Below, piece by piece: positions 1 through 12,402 of a DNA stretch of 64,000 nt (positions are counted from its first letter, which is position 1; every line of letters begins with the position of its first letter). Location: contig OY744473.1 of assembly GCA_963556145.1 (NCBI GenBank), positions 1,488,001 to 1,552,000 of the forward strand, written 5' to 3'. The notes under the pieces were generated by a model. The model worked only from the letters and a program-made list of their open reading frames with translations. It made no database searches and was not told where the DNA came from. The stretch is from Hygrocybe punicea (lineage: Eukaryota > Basidiomycota > Agaricomycetes > Agaricales > Hygrophoraceae). Made by a program: the position numbers and the translations under genes.

Positions 1-430
1 TTGTCGAACACTTGTCGAACAGTGTTCAGCCTGTTCGACAAGTGTTCGACAAGTCATTGCTTTGTTAATAAATTAAGTGTAACATATATTAACGTAGCAA
101 TGGCTTGTCGAACACTTGTCGAACAGGCCGAACAAGTGTTCGACAAGTCATTGCTTTGTTAATAAATTAAGTGTAATATATATTAACGTAGCAATGGCTT
201 GTCGAACACTTGATTTATTAACAAAGCAATGACTTGTCGAACACTTGTCAAACAGTGTTCGGCCTGTTCGACATGTGTTCGACAAGCCGTATCTACATTA
301 ATAAATATTCCACTTGATTTATTAACGTGGAAATGACTTGTCGAACACTTGTCGAACACTGTTCGGCCTGTTCGACAAGTGTTCGACAAGTGTTCGACAA
401 TTCATATCTATGTTAATCATCATACCATTA
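1..430. repeat. Palindromic TGTTCGACAAG array
   Basis: Four clusters of the 11-mer TGTTCGACAAG and its reverse complement CTTGTCGAACA face each other around a short GTGTTCGGCC-type centre (near 1-55, 108-152, 230-295, 335-400). Each cluster can fold into a hairpin. The clusters are separated by an AT-rich spacer containing TTGCTTTGTTAATAAATTA or its complement, giving a period of about 110-120 bp. No coding potential is visible. The array may continue to the left of the window. Confidence 0.85.
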
Positions 431-760
431 TATATATTAGCATCAAGCTTGTTCGGCCTCTTCGCCGTGTTATAAGTTAAGAATATATATTTGTATAGCT
501 ACATGACAAATAGCGCTTATCGACATTTTAAGGATGTATTACGGCAAAACTTGAGAATCAAGTACACCATGTTTGGTTGTATGTTATTTGTACACCGCGT
601 GTCCGATCAATGTATGCAATGCCGAACATGTGTTGTTGACAGGTCATCTGACTTGGCCAGTTCCCTCATAGGCCAGGGCATCGACCCTGACATCCAACGT
701 TTTCCGTTCCCCTCATTTCTACCCTCAGACGCCCACCAAAAAGGTTCCACTACATCTACC

Positions 761-2840
761 ATGTCCTTGCCCATCGTCAAAACCTCAACTCCTGCTGTCA
801 ATCCTGCGGCTTTCAAATACTGGCCTGATGCGCCACCCAAAAAGCTGCAGGAGCTGCATCGCATTTTCCAAATCCAGTACATGGTCCCGCCCAAGATTCC
901 GGCACCCAACAAGGATTCCGGCACCATCCCCGTCTTTTCTCGTAACCTATATGTACTGAAGACTCACCCCCGCGATGCCACCGCCCGAGGCGAGTTATGG
1001 CATGAAATGCCCGAACAATACGAGGAACCGCTCCGTCGCTTAATTTATCAAATGGATATGTACATCTACGCGACAGCAGCCATCGCATACAACAAGGCAC
1101 CCAACTACTCGCCAGACTACGTCAAAAACGATAAGGAAGAGACCGATTCACTCCGGGATTACCTCAAGTATACTGACACTGTTATGGACAAAATTTGGGC
1201 AGAGGTTTTGGTCGCAAAACGGGCCAACGAGGTCACCTGTGACTGGTGAAGCAAGATCTTCGACGATTGGCTCCTCAAAGAGTTTTATGTCGGCAAGCAC
1301 TCTCCATCCGCTTTGATTCAACATGGCGCCGTGAACACCGAGATCAAGCCCGAGGACCTAGGTGAGTAGATATATGCATTTCTGGCCAAATGAAATCTCA
1401 CGTTGTAGTAGATGTACCTGGACAGTCACGTGACTAGGATTCCCACGGTTGTGTTTCCTTAGCAGTACAGATCTCGTGTTGTAGCGATTATCATCACTAT
1501 CATCACTCGATTCCATCCCCGTTCTCTCAGCTGACTCCGTCCTGCCACAACGTCTGGCATCATAGATTGGGCAAAATACCACGAATCCGTGCCAGCATGG
1601 CACAGCAGAACCTCTGCAAATTGGTCGTTTGGTGGGCTGCCAGACGCCACAAAGCTCGAAATCATCGGTCAGGTTATTGCATGGTGTAAAGGACATAGCT
1701 TCCTTGTCGATGCCGATGTGGCGGAGGACGATGAAGGTGTGATCTAGAATTACATGTGTGAATGTGCTAATAATATAATACATTTGCAGAAGAGCCGGTT
1801 CCCCAAGGCAAGGGCAAGGGCAAAGCGAAGTCAAAATCGGCCGGAACACAGAAGGTATCTTCCACTGGTTTGTAAACATTTTCACCCATATCAGTGGATA
1901 GATGTATTGAATATTCAGGTGACGCAGGTGGCACAGACAATTCATCCGAGAAGGATAAAAAGTAGCCCAAGCCCAAGCCCAAGCCCAAGCCCAAGCCCAG
2001 TAAGTAGTGTCATTGTCTGTGATCATCACACACGGTAACTCCTCATCATCACAGAACGCACCGTGAAGTCCAAACCCGATGACGATGCTGAGGGTGAGTT
2101 ATTAAATTCTAAATATCAAGATTATAACGCAAATTATTCATTCATGCATAGACGATATCAAGATGGAGGAGGACGTAGCCCCGGTAAAGAAGAAACGATT
2201 CAAGGCTCAAATGCATACGTTACTCACTTTGCTCTGAATAATGCACTGACATGTCACAGTCGCTGTCGAAATTGGGCCGTCGCGCGGATCCAAGAAATCG
2301 GAATCCGAAAAATTGACGGTGGAAGTTAAACCACCCATCTCCTCCGAGGCGGATGATGTGCCACTGGAATCTGCAAAGTTGGACTTGCCGGAATGGGGTG
2401 GGTTGATGATTTCTGATGATGATATAATCATGCACGACAACGATGAACCTCCCGAACCCATACAGGAGTCTCTCAGCGGCGATCATGAGGACGGCAAGAC
2501 AGCAAAGAGGAGGAAGCTGGATCTGGCATCGGAGCAAGCGGGCATTATTGCAGAAACGCTCCAGCCAGTGAAGCCTCCGAAGAAGTCTCCGACTCCGGGT
2601 ATGTACATCACACTTTATATAGATTTCACATCTGATCATGTCAATATCCTAGGATTCCGTCCCAATATGCGTGCATCGTCATGCCATCAGTCGTCGACCC
2701 CTGCGGAGCCAGGCGGTTTATTAATGGATGTAGATTGGAGCAATATCGTTCCTCCCGATATCCTAATCTCCATTCCTCCCAGCCAAACGAGGTCTTCATC
2801 TCCCAAGGCGTCGACATCCAAACTGGACCCTGGCCCTTAA
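761..2840 (+). pseudogene. Degraded multi-exon gene, acidic/lysine-rich protein of unknown function
   Basis: Chosen start ATG at 761 (MSLPIVKTSTPAVNP). Exon 1 runs to a GTGAGT donor at 1362 but is cut by an in-frame TGA at 1247-1249, after which the same frame continues as SKIFDDWLLKEFYVGKHS. A later exon ends near 1734 and contains KLEIIGQVIAWCKGHSF and an acidic tail. Then come very short exons separated by 45-70 bp introns: a KGKGKAKSKS segment (about 1791-1852), a (KP)n segment near 1964-2000 preceded by an in-frame TAG, and others up to 2580. The last exon begins near 2654 and ends at 2840. The C-terminal half is acidic and serine/proline rich with a KRRK basic patch, so a nuclear protein is possible. 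I do not recognise the family. Two stops, both one substitution from a sense codon, make this a probable pseudogene. Confidence 0.55.
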
Positions 2841-3296
2841 TTTCGGGTGCTGTAAGTCCTCTTTTTGTGGAGTATTAATTAGATTTGACTAAAGACACTT
2901 TTATCTCAGTCGTTGAGTTCTGGTAATGATAACCTGTGCCCCCAATGTCCCCCTCTACCACCATTCTTTACATTTGTACAATATCTGTACATTTCTTTTT
3001 TTGCTCTATTGAAAATGGCTTGTGTTACTTTCCTATGACCATAACAATTGAGCACGATAATAAGCAGACACAGATATCACATAATACATCGATCTTGGTG
3101 ACTGAAAATCTGTTTGTCTAAATTAAATGTATTAATTTCAGTTCACGTTTGTCATAGTACAGCCACCACAGGTAACATGAGAAGGACAACCTTGGATTAT
3201 TATGACTCGAGCTAATGAACATTCAAATTGAATATATGTAATAAACCAAAACTGCCAACTTTATGGACCAATTAAATGGGGATACACATAGGAGAC
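2841..3296. other. AT-rich intergenic DNA, no gene seen
   Basis: Noncoding sequence following the pseudogene. No ORF with coding character, no RNA gene and no clear repeat is visible. Confidence 0.5.
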
Positions 3297-3500
3297 GGAT
3301 GAGGAATTTTTGCCATCAAATAATATTGAAACATCCACTCAAATATTGAAATTATTTTGTTGCTATCATAAGTCCGAAAATGTTGAAAACATATCGTTAT
3401 CCACTTTTTACAACGTTTTCGGACTTATGATAACAACAAAAATAATTTTAATATTTGAGTGGATATCTCAATATTATTTGATGGTAAAAATTCCTCATCC
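3297..3500. repeat. Foldback (MITE-like) palindrome
   Basis: A near-perfect inverted repeat of about 204 bp. The left arm starts GGATGAGGAATTTTTGCCAT at 3297 and the right arm ends with its complement at 3500. Arms are about 90 bp, with a short centre near 3392-3410 (ATCGTTATCCAC). The arms include CATAAGTCCGAAAA and its complement. No target-site duplication could be fixed. Confidence 0.8.
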
Positions 3501-3671
3501 ATCCCCTGTGACAACGGTAACAAATCCCTCTCGTATGGTGGCAAGCATAACCATCACTCCAAGGAAAGCTATTATTTGATGGTAAAAATTCCTCATCCAT
3601 CCCCCATGACAACGGTAACAAATCCCCCTCATATGGTGGCAAGCATAACCATCACTCCAAGGAAAGCTATG
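3476..3671. repeat. 98-bp tandem duplication
   Basis: Two consecutive copies (3476-3573 and 3574-3671), both starting ATTTGATGGTAAAAATTCC and ending CCAAGGAAAGCTAT, with a handful of mismatches. Copy 1 overlaps the right arm of the foldback, so the duplication happened after or during formation of that palindrome. Confidence 0.85.
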
Positions 3672-3891
3672 ACTATTCAGTACCGGAATATTAGGTATGT
3701 TACGAAAACATTCAATTGAATAAAAACATTATAAAGCTTCAGGCACACCTTATGATGTTTTTGGAAGAGCTTACAAATAAGATAATGTCATATGATCAAT
3801 CCAATTGTGTTAATTGTTGTTCATGATCCGAACCACTTAACTAGTTAAATAGATACATGGGCAGTGCTTTCTCTTACTATCACCAATCCAC

Positions 3892-4551
3892 ATGAATCTC
3901 CACGATACCATCCATATCTGCATTGTGGTTTTGACTGTTCTACATTTCCTTGCAAACGCAACCATATTTCCACAACTATGCCAAGACCAATTTATGTATA
4001 TCTCTCTTGAACCAATTTCCGTTCCTTTGATATCGACCTTGACCCAAGAATTGGGTGTTTTTCAAAGAAAACTCATAGAACATGAGTTTGCCCCAGATCA
4101 GGGCGATGCAACAATACTGATGCACATAAATGCAACACAATGTGTAAGGTTCAATGAAATAACAAATAATACTTTGACGCTCAATGCATTATTCGCTTGG
4201 ACTACATTTAAAGATAGCGCATTCAATATGCAATTACATTCTATTCAATATGCCAGAACATATTTCTTACCTTCTAAATATCTCTTTGCTTTGTATTGTC
4301 TTCTCAAACCTATCACTGTCCAATGTCGTTGTAAAATGATCAATGCATTGCTTATGCGATCGCTATTGAAACGACATGATTTCAGATCATATTTATTTCA
4401 TTGCATTACTAGTTCTCTATCACATGCAACGTTGCTGTGGACCACACTATGTTTCATAATACGGCATAGCCATTCAAACATAATTGTGTTCAATTTGAAT
4501 TTATTCAGAAACTTGTTTAAATCTTTATATATAAATTCCATTCATAGATGA
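3892..4551 (+). CDS. Possible ORF of unknown function upstream of the Helitron protein
   Basis: An uninterrupted 219-residue reading frame beginning MNLHDTIHICIVVLTVLHFL with a hydrophobic N-terminus. It is rich in Leu, Ile and Phe and has no motif I recognise. It lies just before the Helitron protein and shares its AT-rich composition, so it may be part of the same element or chance open sequence. Confidence 0.2.
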   Translation: MNLHDTIHICIVVLTVLHFLANATIFPQLCQDQFMYISLEPISVPLISTLTQELGVFQRKLIEHEFAPDQGDATILMHINATQCVRFNEITNNTLTLNALFAWTTFKDSAFNMQLHSIQYARTYFLPSKYLFALYCLLKPITVQCRCKMINALLMRSLLKRHDFRSYLFHCITSSLSHATLLWTTLCFIIRHSHSNIIVFNLNLFRNLFKSLYINSIHR

Positions 4552-4609
4552 CTACATTGGTGGTGGTAAACGAATACTAACATTCAAGTTTAGCTTTCTT
4601 CAATCTTTC

Positions 4610-7600
4610 ATGCTACCGTCTAATAATATCAACCATGATTCTGACATATTATTCGAATATGTGGGGCATATTGATCAACAAACAGCCAACACTTTATATG
4701 GAGATAGAAAAAAATATTTGTGGGTCAAAATGCCTTTGCATGAACTTCTGCCAAATTTGACAGTGAAGGATATTGGTGAAATAACAACAATACATGGTAT
4801 ATATTTGTCAAAGACATTACGAAGATTACATGGACAAGATCTATCTGTGGCATTAATGGGGCATAATTGTTCAGCTTGTGATACTCATGTTTCTATTTTT
4901 CATGTGCATGATATTAAATCACATAAAGACCTGTGTAAAGAGTGGTACAAAAGACAACAAATGACAGAAACATATGAGTGTGGCAAAGAAGAAACTCAGA
5001 CTCAAATGAAAGAAGAATTGGACAAGTCAGATGAGCAATTATTTCCTCCTCCTCCTCCATCTATTGAATTGAAGGAAACCATAATCAGCAACTGGTGCAG
5101 AGATACATCACCTGAATGTTTCCAAGAAAGTGGGTGTGCTGTATGTGGTCAATTGGTTGCATTGAAAAACATGTCTTTATTGTCAAAGACGAAGGTTAAT
5201 CTGAAAATATTAACTAGAGACAATATGGGAATCACAAGATGTGAACGATATCATTGTTCTGATCCAATAGAGGATATCAAAGGTCCAGTGCTAGATAACA
5301 CATGTAAATGGATATGCAAACCATGTGTGCTCAGTCTGAATAAAGGCCAAACTCCCAAATATGCTTTGGCAAATGGACTTTGGATGGGAAGAATTCCTGC
5401 ACAACTTCAAAATCTAACATTTGCTGAACAACTTTTGATTGCCCGTGTTCATCACAACAAATGTATTGTTCGTGTCTCATCTGGGATGCATAAAATGAAA
5501 GCAAATGCCATCATGTTTCAAAATCCAACACCAAAGATATATCAACGGTTGCCTCCAACAATTAAAGAACTTGATGAAGTGCTAGCCTTCATTTTCACGG
5601 GTCCTGCCAGACCAACTCCAGAAGACATGGAGCGAACACCTTTATTGGTTCGCCGAATGCGAGTTTCTGCAGCTTTAGAATGGCTGAAATTGAATCACAT
5701 GGATTACTATGATTTAGATATCTCCTATGAAAATCTAGCACAATATCCAGATCATGGAATTCCTGTTGTGGTTGCATATCAACCAGCAGACACAAATAAG
5801 GAACCGGAAGCCACTAGTGCATTTGACAATGAAGAGGAAGATGGTGTGGAAGATGGGCCTTGTCCCTTTGTTGTTAGTGGGGTAACTGGCGAAAATCTAG
5901 ATATTACAAGTCCAAAGGCATTAATAGCTAGAGCAACCAAGCACTTGATAGATGACCATGGTGGTGTTCTTGCCATAAGCCATGCTAGAAATCCAGAATT
6001 GTTCTTTAATAATCCTCAGTTATATCCTATGATGTTCCCCTGCCTATTTCCATATGGCTTGGGTGGTATTAGTATTAGCAGCATTGACAAGGATGTTTTA
6101 AGCATCAGTGATATGATGCACAAAAGGCATCTTCTGATGTACCATGACAAAAGATTTCGAACTGATCTCTATTTTCCATTGATTGCATTCAATCAAGAAC
6201 AAATCAAGGACAGTACAACCGGAGGATATTTGTTGACTAATAAACATAATTTCAACGATATTGCAGATCGCCTGATGAATATCAATACAGCTGTTTTGGA
6301 TGACCTCTCTAAAAGATTATCTAGAGGTGATAGAGTCAAACCGGATACATCAGAAGAGAAAGCATGCTATAAACTCATTTCTGATCTGGATCACATAGCT
6401 GGTCAGGTCAAAGGTTCAATTACTAACAAGAAATACATGCGAAATGAGATTTGGTCTCTGATATCCTATATTGGTGCTCCGACTTGGTTTATCACTTTTG
6501 CACCTGCAGACATCAATCACCCACTATGCTTATATTATGCTGACAACAAAGAAAAGTTTTATCCTAAACTACGTCTACCCCAGGATTGTTACAAACTAAT
6601 TGCAAACAATCCAGTTGCTGGAGCCCGCTTCTTTCACTTTACTACTGAAATGTTCATCAAACATATATTAGGAATAAATGAATCTCATCCTGGCCTGTAT
6701 GGAAACACATCAGGTTATTATGCAACAGTAGAGGAACAAGGACGTCTTACCTTGCATCTTCATATGCTGTTGTGGATAAAGGGATGCCTTACACCTCAGG
6801 AAATACATGACAAAATTATGGGTGAAAATTCTGACTTTCAGAAAAGATTAGTGGAATACTTGGAAAGTTTGTGTGTAGGACAATTCATGACAGGTTCTAA
6901 AGATGAGGTATCACAGAAAATGGAACAGACAATGTCGAAACCTGAATATTAACCACCAACATGTGTCATGCCAGATCCACCATCATATAATTGTTCCATG
7001 AATTGTCAATATCACAACAAAAGATCAACATGGTGGCAAAGGTTTCAAGATGTTGTAGATGATCTTTTATTGCGATTAAATGTACATAACAGGCATGATG
7101 GCAAAAAAAAGCCATACTGTCTTAATTCAAAAGGTGAATGTAAACGACGATTTCCCCGTGATATCTTTCAACAAACTTTTGTAGAACCTAACACTGGTGC
7201 TCTCAACCTCAAGCATGGTGAACCTTGGATGAACACGGTGACACCTGAAGTTACATATATGCTACGATGCAATTCTGACGTGACCAGCTTATTATCAGGT
7301 ACTGCTATAAAGGCCATAGTTGCATACATAACAGATTATATTACAAAATTCTCCTTGAAGACCTATAGCATTTTTGAAGTGATAAAAAGTATTTTTGATA
7401 AGAATTCCGAAATGATTGGTGGCGACCTGAAAAGAAAAGACAAAGTCAGAAAGCTGTTTACACAAATAGTCAATTCACTCACCTCCAAAATGGAAATTGG
7501 TGCTCCAATGGCTTCATTATATGTCCTTGAAAATCCTGATCACTACACCAGTCATAAATTTGTGCCATTCTTTTAGAGATCTTATGTTAAAGAGGTTATC

Positions 7601-10600
7601 AGTGCATGGTCTGATGAAGAAATTCCTAATATATGTGAAGACCAAAATAATGCACAAAAGGTTGTTATTGGTAAGAATAATGGCGCATACATTGGACTTT
7701 CCAAAGTAAATAATTATATGTTCAGACCCGCCTTGTATGATAATGTATCACTGTATGACTGGATACGTCTTGCCACTATGGAACCAAAGAAAAGACGCAC
7801 CAAAACAAAGACCAAAAGGGCCAGAAAAGAACCAGTGCAAAACCGAATTTTTGACAATCTAGGCTGTGATGATTTGTCTGACTCTTGCACTGAACCTACT
7901 AATGTTGACTATTCCAGTGATAACAACTTGTCTGATGTCGTTGATAATGATATACTCATGGAGATAGATGAAATTCCAAAACCTGATAGTTTGAATAGAC
8001 ATGCAGGCACAGAAATAGCTGATAAAACAAATGAAGTTGATCTTAATAAATTGACAAAATTTGAAAATGATTATACTTTACATCCCAATCATCCACAATA
8101 TCTTACCCACCATGCCAAAATGAAAGGGAATGATCCTTTCATAGTTCCTAATTTTATTCCAAACACTTTGCCAAGGGCTGACCGTGGTGATCGAGAATAT
8201 TATTGTTGTACAATGTTAACGTTTTTTCAAGCCATGGAGAAGTGGCAAAGAACTCAAAAGTAAATTACAAACATGGGATAATGCTTTTATAGACCACGAG
8301 TTTTCTAAAAGAGAACTAGAGATCATGAAATACTTTGGTCTGCGGTATGAATGTTTGGATGCAAGAGATGATTTCTCTGATAAACGTCAGAAGAATAATA
8401 CTGCAAATATAAGGTATTCATGGGCGACCTCAAATGGTCTTGATGAACTGGATGACATGCACAATGCTGAATTTGCATTTAATGGCGACGACTTCAACAA
8501 CAATATTGATGAAGACAATAATGACACGGAAATACTCCTGAAACTTGGTCAAAAAGGACAAAAGAGGAAAGATCAAATGCTGATAGCTGAAAGAACTTTG
8601 AAAAGGTCAGGGTGGCTCGACGATTGTATTGATGGTACCCCAGATATAGGACCGTTGATACCTATAGAACCACCTGTAGTACAATCAGCAAAATTGTGGA
8701 GAACTGCAGTCCTTGCAAAGAAAAAGGAAATCATCGATGACAGAAATAAAAATTTACCAACAAACACAGCAACCATAAATAAATTGGGAAATTTTCAATA
8801 TAATGATGTCAAGATAGTGGATGCAGCATACATCAACCATATGTTTATTCCTGCAAACAGAGCTGATCGTCATCTTATTGATGTAACTATCAATGATTAC
8901 AAGTTGAACACTGACCAAAAGAGAGCATTTCATATCATTGCGAATCACTCTACCTTGATTAACGGTTCTGATAAGCTACGCATGTATCTTGGTGGGATGG
9001 CAGGCACAGGGAAATCACAAGTCATCAAAGCATTGACTAGTTTTTTTGGTAAACACAACGAAAATCATCGATTTGTGGTTCTTGCACCAACTGGTGGTGC
9101 TGCTGCCCTTGTAAATGGATCCACATATCACTCCATTCTTGGAATTAATCAGGGAGGATCATCTCGTTCCCTTGCACAAGTACGTGCCAATCTTGATGGT
9201 GTGGATTACATTTTCATTGATGAGGTGTCAATGTTATCTTGCAGAGATATGTATAAAATCAGTGCTCAGTGTGCAAAAGCACGTGGTGTTTATGATGAAC
9301 CCTTTGGTGGCATTAATATGATATTTGCAGGAGATTTTGGCCAACTTCCACCAGCTATGAGTGGCGCTCCTTTATACTCTGGAACCGTTGGTGTCCAAAT
9401 CAATTCCAGTCAAACTATGGCAAATCAGGAAGTGGCTATAGGCAAAGCTCTTTGGCATCAAATAACAACAGTTGTTATATTACGTGAAAATATGAGACAA
9501 ACCAATCAGTCAGAAGAAGATGTTCAACTGAGGCTTGCTTTGGAAAACATGAGATACAAAGCATGTACTCCCAAAGATATTGCATTTCTTCGTACTCGTG
9601 TTGCAGGAAAAGGTCCAAATGATCCAAAATTAGCCCAAAAGAAATTCAGGAATGTGTCAGTTATAACTGCATTGAATGCACAAAAAGACAAAATCAATGA
9701 ACTTGGTATTCAACGTTTTGCTGCTGAAAATAGGAGACCATTAACATCATTCTATTCCATAGACAGATGGAATGATCCTACTAGTTCCAATAGCAAAAGA
9801 AAATCTCATCACATGTCAACAATTTTGGATCCTATTCGACACACAAAGATATTGGAACCTTCACTCCAAAAGCTACTTTGGAGCCAACCACATGCATCAT
9901 CCTCTGATCATATACCAGGAAGATTGGACTTATGTGTAGGCATGCCAGTGATGCTGAGGAACAATGATGCAACAGAGTGCTGCATTACCAAAGGAGCAGA
10001 GGGCATAGTTGTGGGTTGGCAGAGTGCAATAGGTCCTGAGCAACAAACTGTACTGGACACTTTATTTGTCAGATTATTGAATCCTCCAAAAAAGATTAAC
10101 ATAGAAGGACTTCCTGAAAATGTTGTGCCGATTACAAAACATGTCACTTCCACCATGTGCTCATTATCCAATGATGATGTGATATCTTTGTCAAGAGAAC
10201 AAGTGTTGGTACTACCTAATTTTGCAATGACTGATTATGCATGTCAAGGACGTACTCGTCCTAACAATGTAGTTGACCTCAGTAGTTGTAGAAACCACCA
10301 ATCCTATTATACTTGCTTATCAAGAAGTGCTTCTGCAGCAGGAACTATCATCATGCAAGGCTTTGATCCTAAAGTAATTACAGGTGGTGCTTCTGGATAT
10401 CTCAGGCAAGAATTCAGAGAATTAGAACTGCTTGATGAGATTACCAAACTGAAATATCAAGGACTCTTACCAGACCATGTCAAGGGAGATCAGCGAAATT
10501 CTATCATTGATCAATTTAGAAAATGGAAAGGAAAGTCATATATTCCAAAAAACATTCATCATGCTATCGCATGGAAAGCCACGGAGCAACTAAATCAATA

Positions 10601-11636
10601 CACAATACAGCCCTCTCCATGGCAATTAATTAAACCTATGAACAAAAATCAAAAGGCAGATTTCAGAAACCTCAACTTTGTTCCTGCAAAAGGAACTGTT
10701 CCAATCACTGTCACTCATAAAAATTCAATGGCCAATGTATTGCAAAATAAAAAACGAAAATTACAACAAGTTGTAAGTTCATCTTCCATAGTGAAAAAAA
10801 GATGAAAAACAAGTACTATTGAATTAAATGAACCAAAAGGGTTTATATGGGATGCGCAAGATTGGAGCTGTGCTTATGATTCACTCTTTACAATATTACT
10901 AGCAATATGGAATGAAGATCCATCAAGTTGGAAAAAAAGATTCAATAGCATCAATGAAATATTAAAGATTTTGAGCTTAGGATTCAAACGATCCAAGAAT
11001 CACACAACAGATTTAGAAACAGTTAGAAATACAATCAGACATTTATTGCATCAAGATAAACCCGAAATATTTCCTTATGGTCAAGTTGGCATTGCCATAA
11101 GTGATTTGGCCCATTATATAATGAAAGCAAATGAACCAATGACTTCAACTTGTCTTAAATGTATCAATTGTGAAAACATAACCATTCTGGAAAATGATAG
11201 ATGTGACGCCATCTTTCATTGTTCATATTCATTTTCTGGAACAATCTCAACATGTCTTGCTCAAATCATAGTTAATAGACAACGGCACAAATGTCAATTG
11301 TGTTGGGGAGAGATTACTAAATTTATTGCATTTAACAAAATTCCACCTCTAATCATGTTTACAGTTGACTCTATTGAGAATTTAATAATTAGTCAAGTTA
11401 TAAACTTGTCAATTGATGACATATCCACTGCTTACACATTGAGAGGAATTGTGTACTTTGGTGATGCACATTTTACTGCCCGCATATTCATCAACAGTAT
11501 GGTATGGTTTCATGATGGTATATCAACCAGATCAATTTGTATTAATGAAGGTGATATAGATGACTTTTCAAATATTAATTTATTGTCATGTAATGGTAAT
11601 AATGCTGTACTGTTTATATATGCTCAATCTTAATAT
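4610..11636 (+). pseudogene. Helitron Rep/helicase with USP-like C-terminal domain, inactivated
   Basis: One reading frame of about 2,340 codons, broken by stops at 6950 (TAA), 7574 (TAG) and 10803 (TGA) and by a frame change at the run of six Ts at 8222-8227; downstream similarity resumes one frame over. Seen in order: cysteine-rich N-terminal regions (CSACDTHVS, CAVCGQLV); the Rep HUH motif H-L-H at about residues 716-718 (6755-6763); the catalytic tyrosine motif AYITDYITK at about 906-910 (7325-7339); a PIF1-type SF1 helicase from about 8,880, with Walker A GMAGTGKS near 8997-9018 and Walker B FIDEVSM near 9213; and after the third stop a cysteine-protease-like domain (separate entry). Known role of the family: rolling-circle transposition through HUH endonuclease nicking and DNA unwinding. 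This copy cannot make the full protein. Confidence 0.92.
10806..11636 (+). pseudogene. USP-like (peptidase C19-like) domain at the C-terminus of the Helitron protein
   Basis: It continues in the helicase frame after the TGA at 10803-10805, so it was originally one polyprotein. A Cys-box-like motif DWSCAYDSL has its Cys at 10869-10871. Two CxxC pairs lie at 11151-11162 (CLKC) and 11292-11303 (CQLC), as in the zinc ribbon of ubiquitin-specific proteases. A His-box-like motif GDAHFTARIF (His at 11469-11471) is followed by VWFHDG, as in the USP pattern with a following Trp/Asp. Inference: a deubiquitinase-like or polyprotein-processing domain. Catalytic ability is untested, and here it is cut off from the helicase by the stop. 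Confidence 0.65.
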
Positions 11637-11670
11637 GTGTTCTCTTGCTAAAAGAAGGGACGAGTAACAT

Positions 11671-11702
11671 GCCATGCAAAGCAATGGCCCACACCCCACT
11701 AG
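11671..11702 (+). other. Helitron 3' terminus: hairpin plus CTAG
   Basis: Stem GCCATGC paired with GCAATGGC (one bulge), loop AAA, 10-base spacer, then CTAG and a T as first flanking base. This matches the family rule of a short GC-rich hairpin 10-12 bases before CTRR and insertion between A and T. Confidence 0.85.
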
Positions 11703-11748
11703 TATGAGCCACTAGACACAGAACCCACACCTTGCATCAGATTTTCGA

Positions 11749-12345
11749 CCAGTAACATTAGGGGAGCCCATGAGCTAAACCCCCAATCCCAGTGGATGGG
11801 CTGAGATGGGCCGAGATATTATCTAGACCTATAGGATTGGATGGGCCAAGATGAGCCGAGATATTTCTGTCCCTTGGTATTGAATGGGCCCATAAAGTTA
11901 GAAATGAGGATTGCCCACTAGAATTGAATGGGCCAAGATGGGGTCAGATATTTATTTCCCACTGGCATGGGATAGGCCGAGATGGGGTCCAATATTTATG
12001 TCCCATTAGCATTGAATGGGCCGACATGGGGATGGATATTTATTTCCCACTGGCATTGGATGGGCCGAGAGGGGGTTGGATATTTATTACCCAAGGCATT
12101 GGATGGGCCCAGCTGGGTGTGATATTTATTCCCCACTTGTATTTGATCCCACCCATCTTCTTATCCAACCCATCTCGGACAAGCGGGCTATTTATGACAC
12201 ACTACAACAACATCGGCAGGATATTAGGTTCCCATTTTCATTGGATTGGCTGACATGGGGGCACCAATCACGTTAGCCCGTCTACCATGGGTTGGATATT
12301 TATTGCCCAACAATATCGGATGTGCCTCATTGGACATGATGTTCA
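11749..12345 (+). repeat. Left subterminal 44-bp repeat array
   Basis: About 12 degenerate units with core GGATGGGCCGAGATGGGG, then ATATTTATT and CCCACTGGCATT; spacing between GGGCCGA cores is 44 bp (for example 11975 to 12019). The first units after the end read CAATCCCAGTGGATGGGC. Reverse-complement counterpart at 30,050-30,860. Confidence 0.88.
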
Positions 12346-12402
12346 TATGCAATGAGCATTAAATAAAACCAATATTTGACTCCAAAAGAAATTTGCCTGT
12401 TA

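Larger units (their letters stand above)
4610..11702 (+). mobile_element. Helitron, degraded autonomous copy (5' end not fixed)
   Basis: The coding part spans 4610-11636. The 3' end has the textbook layout: a hairpin GCCATGC-AAA-GCAATGGC at 11671-11688 (7-bp stem with one bulged A), 10 bases, then CTAG at 11699-11702 followed by T. The 5' terminus (TC after an A) could not be identified and lies somewhere between about 3.3 and 4.6 kb. Base composition is clearly more AT-rich than the flanking KDZ element, which marks it as a separate insertion. Confidence 0.85.

Noticed and set aside
1..430. CRISPR-like array
   Set aside because: Repeats are inverted, spacers are themselves repeated, and the genome is clearly eukaryotic.
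6950..6952. Helitron stops as introns or programmed readthrough
   Set aside because: No donor and acceptor pair spans the 6950, 7574 or 10803 stops without deleting conserved sequence, and the 8222-8227 T-run shift is also present; decay is simpler.
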